NCBI GenBank assembly: GCA_947627675.1
Contig: CANQWY010000009.1
Location: 1-37,202 of the forward strand
Length of the DNA: 37,202 nt
Source: an uncultured Bacilli bacterium
GTDB taxonomy: Bacteria > Bacillota_I > Bacilli_A > RF39 > UBA660
Reading direction: 5' to 3'
A program made the translations under genes and the position numbers. Under the pieces are notes generated by a model. It saw only the letters and a program-made list of their open reading frames with translations. It had not been told where the DNA came from and made no database searches. Below, piece after piece: positions 27,147 to 37,202 of this stretch (position 1 is the stretch's first letter; every line of letters begins with the position of its first letter).

Positions 27147-28541
27147 ATGATTTTATTTAGAAAAAAAGAAGAAAAGAAAAATTTAAGAAAAGAGTATGGA
27201 AAACGCTTACCTTTAGTTCCTTTCTTTAAAATAAAGTATAAAAAACTAGCTAAAAAGAATTATAAATCTTTTTTAAAGGAACTTAAAGAAGTTAAAAAAA
27301 ATATTCGTTATGATAAAAAAGAGCTTAAAAAAATTAACAAAGTATTGACATATGATACAGAGTATTCTGATGATATTACTCAAAAAGTGAATTTAACAAA
27401 TAGAAAAGTAGAATTAATAGAAGACCTTGACAATCAACAAATTAAATTAAGTAACAATATAATTCCTGAACTTGAAAAATATACTTGGGTTCTTAGAAAA
27501 CCAAAGAAATTTATAAGGAAATATTATCTAGAAGAATATCCATATACATTTGATGATTTATCTGAGGATAATGAAAATATAGATGAAGAGGAACAATATG
27601 ACGATGATAATCAAAATGTACAAAATGAGTTGTTAGAAAAAGCAAGATATTTTGTTGAGAAGTATGGAGATAATTTTGCCTACAATGAGGATGGTCAAGA
27701 AAAGACGATCGAACAAATTGTAATGGATGGTATGCATTGTGAGGATATGGAACAAGCTTATAAATATATTGGCAAATATGGAAATGATTTTGCATATAAT
27801 GAAGATGGTAGTGCCAAAACATTTGAACAGATAATAATAGATGGAATTCAAAGAGAAGAATTAGAAAAATTAGCAGCAGAGCAAAAATATTTTTATAATA
27901 AGGATAATTTCGAATCAAACTTAGATGAAGAAGGTAAATATTCATTAGTTGGAGATCAAATTATAGATAATAAATACTATTTTGAAACTAAGAAATTAGC
28001 AGTTAATAATATAATGACTACTGATGATATTATAAGAGAATCATATGTTAACGAAAATTTTGATAAATTTGCTGAACTATTTAATAATATATTAGATAAT
28101 AGAATGAATATAGATGATATTCTTTTACTAGTAAACACATTTATCAATTCAAATCTAAAAGAAGAAAAAATAATTGTTGATGACGTAAATAATGTAAATA
28201 TTAAAAAAAATGATAATATTATAGTAGATGATATTGAACTTGTTAATACAGATTCTATGTCTAAAAGTACTGCTGATATATCAAAAGAAGATCACACCGA
28301 TACATCAAAAGGGAATTTGTCTATTGATGAAATTATAGAAATTTTAGAATCTCTTAGATCTTATAAAAATGTAGATAATACTGATGAAATTACAAGCAAT
28401 AATATGATAAACGATGCAATTAATAAACAAATCCAAGTAGAACAAGCAATAAAGGAAGATGTAGTAGACCATTATGTAGAAGCTGAAAGCGTAAGTAGTA
28501 CTGATTCTATAAATGATGCTATATCAATATTTAGTAAATAA
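27147..28541 (+). CDS. Uncharacterised protein with internal tandem repeat
   Basis: RBS aggggg, start MILFRKKEEKKNLRKEYG; repeats VEKYGDNFAYNEDGQEKTIEQIVMDGM / IGKYGNDFAYNEDGSAKTFEQIIIDGI. Confidence 0.75.
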   Translation: MILFRKKEEKKNLRKEYGKRLPLVPFFKIKYKKLAKKNYKSFLKELKEVKKNIRYDKKELKKINKVLTYDTEYSDDITQKVNLTNRKVELIEDLDNQQIKLSNNIIPELEKYTWVLRKPKKFIRKYYLEEYPYTFDDLSEDNENIDEEEQYDDDNQNVQNELLEKARYFVEKYGDNFAYNEDGQEKTIEQIVMDGMHCEDMEQAYKYIGKYGNDFAYNEDGSAKTFEQIIIDGIQREELEKLAAEQKYFYNKDNFESNLDEEGKYSLVGDQIIDNKYYFETKKLAVNNIMTTDDIIRESYVNENFDKFAELFNNILDNRMNIDDILLLVNTFINSNLKEEKIIVDDVNNVNIKKNDNIIVDDIELVNTDSMSKSTADISKEDHTDTSKGNLSIDEIIEILESLRSYKNVDNTDEITSNNMINDAINKQIQVEQAIKEDVVDHYVEAESVSSTDSINDAISIFSK

Positions 28542-28610
28542 TATATCTAAAAAAGTAAAAGTTAAATCTGACTTTTGCTTTTTATGTTATAATAGAAATG
28601 GTGATTTGTT

Positions 28611-29156
28611 ATGGGGAATTTCTCTAAACATATTAAAACAGTTAATAAACATAGGTTTTTAGTATTTATATTATGCTTTAAATCTGGTATACCTTTTAGA
28701 GGCCTTGTTCACGATTTATCAAAGTATAGTAAAACAGAATTATCGGAAAGCATAAAATATTATAATGGTAAAAATAGTCCTATAATAAATTGTAGAAAAG
28801 AAAATGGTTATTCTATTTGTTGGTTACATCATAAAGCTAAAAATAAACATCACTTTGAATATTGGTATGATGAAGCAAGTCCTAATATTGCAATAATGCC
28901 ATATAAGTATGCTGTAGAAATGATTTGTGATAGAACGGCAGCATCTATGACATATAAAGGTACTAAATATACTGATAGCGATCCTTATGATTATTTTTTA
29001 ATTGAAAATAAAAGATTTTCCTATATGATTAATCCTAAAATAAATAAATTTATGGAAACAGTTTTTTTGGATTTAAAAGAAAAAGGTCACAACTATGTTT
29101 TTAATAGAAAATATTTTAAAAGAACATATACTAAAATAGTAGGTGATAATAAATGA
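28611..29156 (+). CDS. DUF5662 family protein
   Basis: GLVHDLSKYSKTELSESIKYY...HHKAKNKHHFEYWYD. Confidence 0.75.
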   Translation: MGNFSKHIKTVNKHRFLVFILCFKSGIPFRGLVHDLSKYSKTELSESIKYYNGKNSPIINCRKENGYSICWLHHKAKNKHHFEYWYDEASPNIAIMPYKYAVEMICDRTAASMTYKGTKYTDSDPYDYFLIENKRFSYMINPKINKFMETVFLDLKEKGHNYVFNRKYFKRTYTKIVGDNK

Positions 29157-29890
29157 TAGGTGTTTTTGATTCGGGAATTGGAGGAGTTACAGTTTTAAGA
29201 GAACTTTTAAAAATATTACCTAATGAAAATTATTTATATTATTCGGATTCTATTCATTGTCCATATGGTGATAAATCAAAAGAAGAATTAGAAAGTTATA
29301 CATCTTATATAGTTGAATATTTAATTAATAAAGGTTGTAAAATAATTGTAATTGCTTGTAATACAGCTAGTGCGATATGTAAGCAATACTTAAGAGAAAA
29401 ATATGATGTCCCAATAGTTGCGATAGAGCCTGCCTGTAAAATGGTTTATGATTTGGAAGATAATAGTAAAACAATAATAATGGCAACAAGTGGAACAGTA
29501 AATAGTAGAAAGTTTATAGAACTGTATCAAAAATATGATAATAATAATATGGTGATATGTAATTGTCAGGGCTTAGCAGAGTTAATTGAGAAAGGTGATA
29601 AAGAAAAAATAATTTCTTATTTAACAAATAAATTTGAAAATTATATTAATATAGAAAATGTAATACTAGGATGTACTCATTATCCTTTAATAAAAAATGA
29701 GATAAAATCTGTTTTGGGAAATGTTAATTTTTTTGATGGTAGTATCGGTGTAAGTAAGCAAGTAAAACGAATTCTTCAAAATAAGAAAATGTTATCTAAT
29801 AATTCTGGTAAAGTTACTTTTATTGACTCTAGTAATAATAAAGATAAAGAAAAGTTGTTTTTTTCTATTGCAACTTCTGATTATATTTAA
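29153..29890 (+). CDS. murI: Glutamate racemase
   Basis: MIGVFDSGIGGVTVLRELLK...IACNTASA...LGCTHYPL. Confidence 0.96.
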   Translation: MIGVFDSGIGGVTVLRELLKILPNENYLYYSDSIHCPYGDKSKEELESYTSYIVEYLINKGCKIIVIACNTASAICKQYLREKYDVPIVAIEPACKMVYDLEDNSKTIIMATSGTVNSRKFIELYQKYDNNNMVICNCQGLAELIEKGDKEKIISYLTNKFENYINIENVILGCTHYPLIKNEIKSVLGNVNFFDGSIGVSKQVKRILQNKKMLSNNSGKVTFIDSSNNKDKEKLFFSIATSDYI

Positions 29891-29904
29891 TATAATAAAA
29901 AATA

Positions 29905-30020
29905 TGAAGTGATGATGAAGCTTGGAAACTTCTAGCTATATATATAAAAGTGATTCTATTAGAATAATTAAGGTGGAACCGCGGTGTAGACCGTCCTTAA
30001 ATATTTATAGAATCTTTTTT
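29905..30020 (+). ncRNA. T-box leader (glycine), unusually short, with intrinsic terminator
   Basis: Core aaggTGGAaccgcggt...accgtcctt; UGGA complements tRNA-Gly UCCA; terminator arms GATTCTAT...ATAGAATC + TTTTTT; upstream of glyS. Confidence 0.85.
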
Positions 30021-30040
30021 ATAATAAAGGAGGATAGATA

Positions 30041-31411
30041 ATGGAAAATTTAACAATGGAAAAATTGGTTAATTATTGTAAACAATATGGCTTTATATTT
30101 CAAGGAAGTGAAATATATGGGGGTCTTGCTAATACTTGGGATTATGGGCCTTTAGGCAGTAGATTGAAAAATAATATAAAAGATACTTGGCGTAAGAGGT
30201 TTATTCAAGAAAGAAAAAATGCGTATGAAATAGATGCTGCAATTCTTATGCATCCTAAGGTTTGGGAAGCAAGCGGTCATGTAGCTAGTTTTTCAGATCC
30301 ACTAATAGATTGTAAAGAGTGTAAGGTTAGACATAGAGCTGATAATTTAATAGATGAGTTTGATCCTATGGTTGTTGCAGATACTATGACAAAAGAAGAA
30401 ATGATGGAATATATTAAGAAAAATAATATTCCATGTCCAAATTGTGGTAAAAGTAATTTTACCGATATTAGAGAATTTAATCTGATGTTTGAAACTCATC
30501 GAGGAGTAATTGAAGACGGAAAAAATAAAGTATATTTAAGACCAGAAAATGCTCAAGGGGAATATGTTAATTTCTTAAATGTTCAAAGAAGTATGAGAGC
30601 TAAGCTACCTTTTAGTATAGGACAAATTGGTAAGGCCTTTAGAAATGAAATAACTCCTGGGAATTTTACTTTTAGAACAATAGAGTTTGAACAAATGGAA
30701 TATCAAACTTTTTGCATGAAAGGAAACGATTCTGAGATATATGACTATTTTAAGGAATATGCAAAAAAATATTTTTTAGATTTAGGGTTAAAAGAAGAAA
30801 AATTAAGATTTCATGATCACGAAAAATTAGCTCACTATGCTAAAGAAGCTTGTGATATAGAATATAAATTTAATTTTGGCTGGGGAGAAATAAATGGTAC
30901 ACATAATAGGACTGATTATGATCTATCTCGTCATGAAGAATATTCTAAAACAGCGCAAGAATATTTAGATCCTGATACTGAAAAAAAATATATTCCTTAT
31001 ATAATTGAATCAACAATTGGTTGTGATAGATTATTATTAGCAATATTGGATAATTCTTATTGTGAAGAAAAATTAGAAAATGGGGAAACAAGAGAAGTGA
31101 TGAAATTTATTCCTGCTCTTGCACCATATAAAGTTGCAGTATTGCCGCTAAATAAAAAATATCATAGCGAAAAAGCTTTAGAGATTTATGCTAAATTAGC
31201 AAATAAATTTATGGTTAGTTATGACGAGACTGGTAGCATTGGAAAACGCTATAGAAGATGTGATGCTGTAGGGACCCCATTTGCTATTACTGTTGATGAT
31301 GAGACTATAAATAATGATACAGTAACTGTTAGAGATCGTGATACTATGAAACAAGTAACTCTAAAAGTTGATGAAGTATTTGAATATGTTTCAAGAAGGA
31401 TGGAATTTTAA
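30041..31411 (+). CDS. glyS: Glycyl-tRNA synthetase (single-chain dimeric type)
   Basis: [46 protein letters not shown]-like; [38 protein letters not shown]. Confidence 0.96.
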   Translation: [456 protein letters not shown]

Positions 31412-32136
31412 TGAAAAAACCTATTATTGGTATAATGATGAGAACTGATATTTCAAAAGATAATCGTTCAATTCAGTATATATATGATACAGCACGGAGT
31501 GCAATTATCGAATGTGGAGGAGAACCATTATTGTTATGCCCTCCTAAAAATTTAGATTATTCCAAAACTAAATTTGATGAATATCCAGATTTTACAAATG
31601 AAGAAATAAAAAATATAAACTTTTGGTTAGATATGTGTGATGGGCTGTTTTTACCAGGAGGAAATAAATATTCAAAATATGATTGTTTAGTATTTGAATT
31701 AGCTTTAAAAAGAGATTTACCCATATTAGGTGTCTGCTTAGGTATGCAGATTATGTCTAATTATAAAAAAGAATTTAAGTTAGAAAAGATAAATTCTTCT
31801 ATAAATCATTATGATACTAATAAAAAATATTGTCACCAAGTAAAAATTAAAAAAGATTCATTACTTTATAAAATAATTGATAAAGAACAAATAGAAGTAA
31901 ATAGTTATCATAAAATCCAAGCTTTTCCTAATAATTTATTTGATATAGTTGCCGTAGCACCAGATGGGGTTATTGAAGCAATTCAAATGAAAGAAAAAAA
32001 ATTTGTTTTAGGTGTGCAATGGCATCCTGAAAAGATGGTTGAATATGATAAAGATGCTTTAAAATTAATGAATTATTTTATCAATGAAGCCATAATTTAT
32101 AAAGAAGATAAAGATAAAAAAGTAATTAGAGTTTAA
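31411..32136 (+). CDS. Class I glutamine amidotransferase-like (peptidase C26 / gamma-glutamyl-GABA hydrolase family)
   Basis: PIIGIMMRTDISKDNRSIQYIYDTARSAIIECGGEPLLL; GVCLGMQIM; GVQWHPEKM. Confidence 0.85.
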   Translation: MKKPIIGIMMRTDISKDNRSIQYIYDTARSAIIECGGEPLLLCPPKNLDYSKTKFDEYPDFTNEEIKNINFWLDMCDGLFLPGGNKYSKYDCLVFELALKRDLPILGVCLGMQIMSNYKKEFKLEKINSSINHYDTNKKYCHQVKIKKDSLLYKIIDKEQIEVNSYHKIQAFPNNLFDIVAVAPDGVIEAIQMKEKKFVLGVQWHPEKMVEYDKDALKLMNYFINEAIIYKEDKDKKVIRV

Positions 32137-32205
32137 TTATTTTTTTTAATATTTATATTATATTTATGGTTTTATGATATAATATTAAACCAAGGGGGAA
32201 TTATA

Positions 32206-33168
32206 GTGGACGAGTTTAAAGATGAATTTGGCTATTTTTCAGATATAGACGCTATTTTAGATAGTTCTATGTATAAAGATTTAGATATTAAAGGAAGAAA
32301 CGATTTACTTCTTGAAATAATTATGAATAATAATAAAATAGCCAATAGTATTAATAATGAGGTTGAAAAAAGCAATAAAGAAAGATTTGTAGTAAATCAT
32401 AATGAAAAAAAATCTAAAGAGAAATATGATAAAATAGATAAAGGGAAAAATAAATTTACAATAGATTCTTCACTACTTGAAAATAGCAGCGATATAGAAT
32501 TATTTTTACCTGAAAAAGATGATGTTTATTTTTCAGAAAAAATAAATTTATTAAAATGTAATTTGTATTTAATTATTGATAAATATAATACTATGCTAAG
32601 AAATATTAAAAATAATGAAGATAGAGATATCGAAAATTATATTTTGGAATGTATAAAAAATACTGAAGATAAATTAGAAATTGTAAATAATTATTGTACA
32701 GAAGAAATAGAACTTAAACCAGTAGAAAATCTAAATATATTATATTTTAAATATAAGGGTACTAATTTAGTATTAAAAGATATATTAGATGAGGATATCG
32801 ATAAATATGATGTATATTATAATTTAATTCAATCTCTTAAGGAACAGAAGTTTAAATCAATAAAAAAACTTAAGATTGGAATATATGAACTTAGAGCATC
32901 AGAACAGAGACTAATTTTTGATAAAATAGATCAATCTACGATAATTATAATTTATTTGTTTACCAAAAAAATATTTTCCAGTAAGAAATATAGATATGAT
33001 ATAGATAAAAGGTGTCGAGAATATCAGTCCGTTAAAGAAGAAATAAAAACAAATTTAAAAGAAAAAAGAGAGACATTACTTGAGGAACACTTAAAGGATG
33101 ATGAATTATTAATTAATATATTAAAAACAAAAAGTAAAAAACTAATAAAGGAATTAAAAAAAGTATGA
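32206..33168 (+). CDS. Uncharacterised 320-aa protein, possible RelE/HigB-like C-terminal domain
   Basis: GTG start with ggggga RBS; -10 TATAAT at 32178-32183; LKIGIYELRASEQRLIFDKIDQSTIIIIYLFTKKIFSSKKYRYDIDKRCREYQ resembles RelE/Gp49 toxins. Confidence 0.55.
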   Translation: MDEFKDEFGYFSDIDAILDSSMYKDLDIKGRNDLLLEIIMNNNKIANSINNEVEKSNKERFVVNHNEKKSKEKYDKIDKGKNKFTIDSSLLENSSDIELFLPEKDDVYFSEKINLLKCNLYLIIDKYNTMLRNIKNNEDRDIENYILECIKNTEDKLEIVNNYCTEEIELKPVENLNILYFKYKGTNLVLKDILDEDIDKYDVYYNLIQSLKEQKFKSIKKLKIGIYELRASEQRLIFDKIDQSTIIIIYLFTKKIFSSKKYRYDIDKRCREYQSVKEEIKTNLKEKRETLLEEHLKDDELLINILKTKSKKLIKELKKV

Positions 33169-35087
33169 AACATATAATTGAGAAGTATAAAAATAGTTTT
33201 AGTTATATAGATTATTGTTTAATAGAAGAAAAATTAGAATTGTTACAAAGTTTATATGATGATATAAAAAAGTGTTATTCTAATATTTCATCAATAAAAG
33301 ATAGATTACAATTATTAGAAGCATATAAAAATATAGATTTGGAGAAAATTATTAAATTGTATTTATTAATAGAATATGAATTTAGTATTGATGAGTTAAA
33401 CAAAATGACAGCATATATTCTAGATCTTTTAAGTTATGATGTAAATAAAAAAATATTAGTAGAAAATATTGGATATTTAGATAAAGAAGAAAGTAATAAT
33501 AAAAAAAAGAATTTTTTATCAAAATTTGTTGATGTTATTTTATTTATGGCTAAGCATTTTGTAAAAGATTTTGAGAATAATTTGAATATTCTTATTAATC
33601 TTTCTAAAAATAATGATTTTAAAGAAACCATTGATATTTTTGATAAAATGTTTAATTGCAAAGAACAGTTGAATATTTTAATAAAAAACTCTAAAGTTAT
33701 GAAATATTCTAAAGAAAGTATTATAAAAAATAAAAAGGCTAATTGTATATTAGAGGAATTAATTAGTTCTTTTAAAAAAATCTATGAAGAAAAAGAATAT
33801 ATGATAAAGGATAAATTATATAATTATTCATCTTATATCAAAAAAGCTCAAAAAAATAATAATTATTTAAAAGAAGTAGATAATAATATTTTAAAGATTA
33901 CAAGTATTTTAGAAAAAGAATATATAGCTTATTTCGAAATATTAAAATTAAAAGATATTATTAAAGATGATACTCTATTTAATGAAATTTTAATATATAT
34001 TTTAAAAAATACAAAATTTTCTGTTAATAATAAATATAAAAATAAATTAGAAATAATGTTTAGAAATTTATTTAATAAATATAATTATAATTATGATATT
34101 CTTGATGAAACAATAAAATTATCTATAAAAGATAGATATGATGAAATAGATGAATTATTATCAGTAACTTCTAAAAATGGTATATTATTATCTAATACAA
34201 ATTTAGAAAAAGTCTTAATAGATGGTAATATTAGTTTAATCTGTAATATTAAAGGATTATTTAGTAAAGGGTATTTAAATAATAGCTATATTAATAATAA
34301 CATACAATTATTATGTGATTCTGAGTACCAAAGCGCTTTTTTAAAAAATATTGATTATTTCTTATCTATGAAGATTAATATTTTACAATTAATTAATAAT
34401 AACGTTCAATTAGGAATAATAGATAGTGACTTATTAAAAAGAAATTTGGAAATATATAATATGTACAATATTAATTTTAAAGATAAACAATTTCATAATT
34501 TTTCATTTCTAACTAATCCAAAATGTTTTTCTGTAATAGACGGCTTTATAGAAGAAGGATTATTATTTGTAATTAAGGAACATCCTGAATATATAAAAGA
34601 AGAGAATAAAGATATGATAAAAAGGATTCATATTAATAATCTGATTAATAGTGAAGTTTTAAAAGAAGATAGAATAGATTCTAAATTAGTATATGCTGAA
34701 AAATATTTTATAGAAGATTCATCTTTAGATAAATATTTGTGTAGTCATACGATTGAATACCAAGATAAGAATATTAAAGATATTCTTGATAAAAGCGTTA
34801 TTAATAAAATATCTAATGAACTAGAAGAAAATACTATAGTAAGGACATTAGATAATAAATATAAAAATAAAACTGGAGAATTATACATTATTAATGATAT
34901 TTTAATATCTAGAATAAAATTTTTAAGAAATATGGAAGCTTTAAAAGATTATGATTCTTTTTCATTAGATAGTATTGTATTTAACTGTTTAATTAATAAT
35001 TCTTATTTAATAGATGATGAAATAATTGAAATAAAAGATATAGTTGATGATATTTTAGTAAAAGGTAAGATCCTAAAGAAGGAGTAG
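33165..35087 (+). CDS. Uncharacterised large protein, paralog A
   Basis: 640 aa; overlaps the preceding gene by 4 nt; C-terminal half clearly similar to the 35091 product. Confidence 0.8.
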   Translation: MKHIIEKYKNSFSYIDYCLIEEKLELLQSLYDDIKKCYSNISSIKDRLQLLEAYKNIDLEKIIKLYLLIEYEFSIDELNKMTAYILDLLSYDVNKKILVENIGYLDKEESNNKKKNFLSKFVDVILFMAKHFVKDFENNLNILINLSKNNDFKETIDIFDKMFNCKEQLNILIKNSKVMKYSKESIIKNKKANCILEELISSFKKIYEEKEYMIKDKLYNYSSYIKKAQKNNNYLKEVDNNILKITSILEKEYIAYFEILKLKDIIKDDTLFNEILIYILKNTKFSVNNKYKNKLEIMFRNLFNKYNYNYDILDETIKLSIKDRYDEIDELLSVTSKNGILLSNTNLEKVLIDGNISLICNIKGLFSKGYLNNSYINNNIQLLCDSEYQSAFLKNIDYFLSMKINILQLINNNVQLGIIDSDLLKRNLEIYNMYNINFKDKQFHNFSFLTNPKCFSVIDGFIEEGLLFVIKEHPEYIKEENKDMIKRIHINNLINSEVLKEDRIDSKLVYAEKYFIEDSSLDKYLCSHTIEYQDKNIKDILDKSVINKISNELEENTIVRTLDNKYKNKTGELYIINDILISRIKFLRNMEALKDYDSFSLDSIVFNCLINNSYLIDDEIIEIKDIVDDILVKGKILKKE

Positions 35088-35090
35088 AAT

Positions 35091-37106
35091 GTGGAAATAG
35101 ATGAGATACTTAAACATTATAAAGAAGTTTTTGATATAGGTATTGATTATAAAGAAATAGAGAATAGATATAAATATATAAATTTTATTACTGAAAAGTT
35201 ATTAACAATAAATTATAGTCTTTTATTTTTTGATATGGGAATAAATGAATTACATACTGAATTAAATTCTTTTAGTATAGACGATATTATTAAGTTACTG
35301 CTTTTAGTTTATTATGATTTTTCAATTGAAGAGGCTGATAAAAGGTGTTATTTAATAAAATTATTTTTTGCCGATAAAACATTTTCTCGTGAAGCTAAAT
35401 ACTTTTTAGTACAAAAAATATTTGAAAATTATAATCAAAATAAAGATAGTTATGACATTAAAGAATTATTAATAAAATCTTTATTTAGTGAAAAAGCTGA
35501 AAATAATTCTGATTTTATAATAAAAGTTAATGAACTTATTGTTGAAAATATTTGTGAATTATTAAAAAATGATGCAATTATTGATCTTTATTCCACTTTT
35601 GAGATTTTATGTAATGAAATAGGTGATTATCCTAAGTTGGATAAAGCAACACTTAAATATAGTGCTTTAAAAGTTAGCAAATATAAAATTATTAGTATAG
35701 AAAAACTAAGAAATAAACCAGATTTTGTTCCAATAGTTTATATATGTTTAATTGAAAGTTTAGTAAAATATAATATTAATTTTATATCGAAAAAATTAGA
35801 GGAATACAAGAAAAAGGCTTCTAAATTAAAAAAAGATTATTATAAAGTTTTAAATAAACAAAGAGAAAATGAGCAATTATTAAAGAGAATATTAAAAAAA
35901 GATTTTATTTCAGAAGAAGATATATTAAAGTTGCAGGAAATAATTAAAGATGAGATATTGTTAAATGAATGTTTAATATATATAATTACTCATAACTGTA
36001 AATATATAGATAAAAATTTACATACAGATAGCAATAACATAAAAATAAAGGATTTATTTAGAAAATATAACTATAATTTTGATGAAATAGAAGAAAAAAG
36101 AAATTTTATATTATCGATGAATTATCAGGACTTACTTAAGATATTAGAAGAATTAAATAATAATCAAATTAGATTAACTTATGAAAATTTAGAAATTGTT
36201 TTGTGTAATTCAAGTGTAGATAGCATAAAGAAAGTATCTAACTTAATAAGTAAAGAATATATTAATAATAGTTATATTAACTCACATATAAAGATATTAT
36301 ATGATGAATGTTATCAGATTAATTTTTTAAACAATATTAATAGTTTATCAGATAGTAATATAAATCTTGATAAAGTCTTATTAAATACTGATTTAGGAGA
36401 GTTGGATTATAAACTTTTAAGAAAAAATTTATATATGGTTAAATTGTATAAGATAAATTTTAAAGATAAGTTATTTAGTAATTTTGAATTTTTAAGTGAT
36501 AGTAGATGTTTAAATATAATAGATAGTTTTATAGAAGAAGGATTAAGTGAAACTATAATGAATTGTCCTGAATATATAAGAAAAGATAATATAAATACTA
36601 TAAAAAGGGTACATATCAATAATTTAATCGGTAGTAATGTAATGAAATCAAACAGATTAGATAAAACAGTATTATATGAAAAAAATTATTTTATAAAGGA
36701 TGTATATCTGGATGAATATTTATGTAGTCATACTTATGAATATGTTGATAATAATATTATTAATATTTTAGATAATGAAGCAAGAAATTTTATTGATGAA
36801 AAAATATTAGATAAAGAAATAGTCAATAAATTAGATAAAGAATTTTTGGATAAAGACAATTACACATTTGAAAGTTTTATAATCTCGCGGATTAAATTTT
36901 TAAGGAATTTAACAGCGTTAGAAAAGTATTATAATAAGTTTGATGAAAAGAGTATAATATTTAACAGTTTAGTATACAATTCCTATTTATCATATGAAGA
37001 AATTAAAGTTATTAATAATATAATAGAAAGTATATATTCTAAAGAAACAAACAAAAAATTAAAAAAAAATATAAGAATTAATTACATTAAATTTTCTGAT
37101 ATATAA
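35091..37106 (+). CDS. Uncharacterised large protein, paralog B
   Basis: 671 aa; shared blocks NNSYIN, INFKDK.F.NF.FL...C...ID.FIEEGL, KR.HINNLI.S.V, DEYLCSHT.EY, ISRIKFLRN..AL. Confidence 0.8.
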   Translation: MEIDEILKHYKEVFDIGIDYKEIENRYKYINFITEKLLTINYSLLFFDMGINELHTELNSFSIDDIIKLLLLVYYDFSIEEADKRCYLIKLFFADKTFSREAKYFLVQKIFENYNQNKDSYDIKELLIKSLFSEKAENNSDFIIKVNELIVENICELLKNDAIIDLYSTFEILCNEIGDYPKLDKATLKYSALKVSKYKIISIEKLRNKPDFVPIVYICLIESLVKYNINFISKKLEEYKKKASKLKKDYYKVLNKQRENEQLLKRILKKDFISEEDILKLQEIIKDEILLNECLIYIITHNCKYIDKNLHTDSNNIKIKDLFRKYNYNFDEIEEKRNFILSMNYQDLLKILEELNNNQIRLTYENLEIVLCNSSVDSIKKVSNLISKEYINNSYINSHIKILYDECYQINFLNNINSLSDSNINLDKVLLNTDLGELDYKLLRKNLYMVKLYKINFKDKLFSNFEFLSDSRCLNIIDSFIEEGLSETIMNCPEYIRKDNINTIKRVHINNLIGSNVMKSNRLDKTVLYEKNYFIKDVYLDEYLCSHTYEYVDNNIINILDNEARNFIDEKILDKEIVNKLDKEFLDKDNYTFESFIISRIKFLRNLTALEKYYNKFDEKSIIFNSLVYNSYLSYEEIKVINNIIESIYSKETNKKLKKNIRINYIKFSDI

Positions 37107-37167
37107 ATTTTTATCTAAAAAATAGTGTCAATAATTTTTGAAAATGTCTTAAAAAAAACTAAACATT

Positions 37168-37192
37168 AACGGGAATTTTTAACCCGTTTTTA
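37168..37192 (+). terminator. Intrinsic terminator
   Basis: AACGGG-aatttttaa-CCCGTT-tttt. Confidence 0.75.
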
Positions 37193-37202
37193 TTTACTTT
37201 CT

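Noticed and set aside
1-37202. DGR reverse transcriptase, Avd or template repeat inside the window
   Set aside because: No ORF shows RT motifs and no intergenic segment resembles the GC-rich VR sequence; machinery must be elsewhere if it exists.

Overview
AT-rich Firmicutes/Bacilli-like chromosomal window, apparently from a sporulation-competent lineage because yqfC/yqfD are present. It combines conserved housekeeping blocks with accessory surface-protein loci. Housekeeping: L21 leader-rplU-prp-rpmA-[HExxH protein]-obg; yebC-ruvA-ruvB-queA; yqfC-yqfD-[VanZ]-ybeY-dgkA-cdd-era-yqzL-recO; tRNA-Gln(CUG)-gltX-DUF1848-tRNA-Glu(CUC); murI-[Gly T-box]-glyS. Main discovery: two paralogous secreted-type proteins (1579..3226 and 15274..17141) end in C-terminal segments with the hallmarks of diversity-generating retroelement (DGR) variable regions: a PWF-x-x-G...AG-x-F-x-F...RLVL C-type-lectin/FGE-type ending, about 50% GC and strong adenine depletion inside otherwise A-rich genes. 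No reverse transcriptase or template repeat was recognised in the window, so any DGR machinery would act in trans. The first target has a 9-G homopolymer inside its signal-peptide codons that puts it exactly one base out of frame (8 G would restore one 548-aa ORF), so it is a candidate contingency locus combining phase variation with DGR hypervariation. The second target is interrupted by a separate single-base frameshift near 16771-16780. Other notable items: a collagen-like protein next to the first target, a single-chain Type IIG-like restriction-modification protein, an uncharacterised HExxH protein in the usual spo0B position, tandem Spo0A-box-like sites upstream of an orphan gene, an unusually short glycine T-box, and a terminal cluster of uncharacterised genes (one with a possible RelE-like domain, plus two large tandem paralogs). 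All calls were made by reading the sequence; no database search was run.
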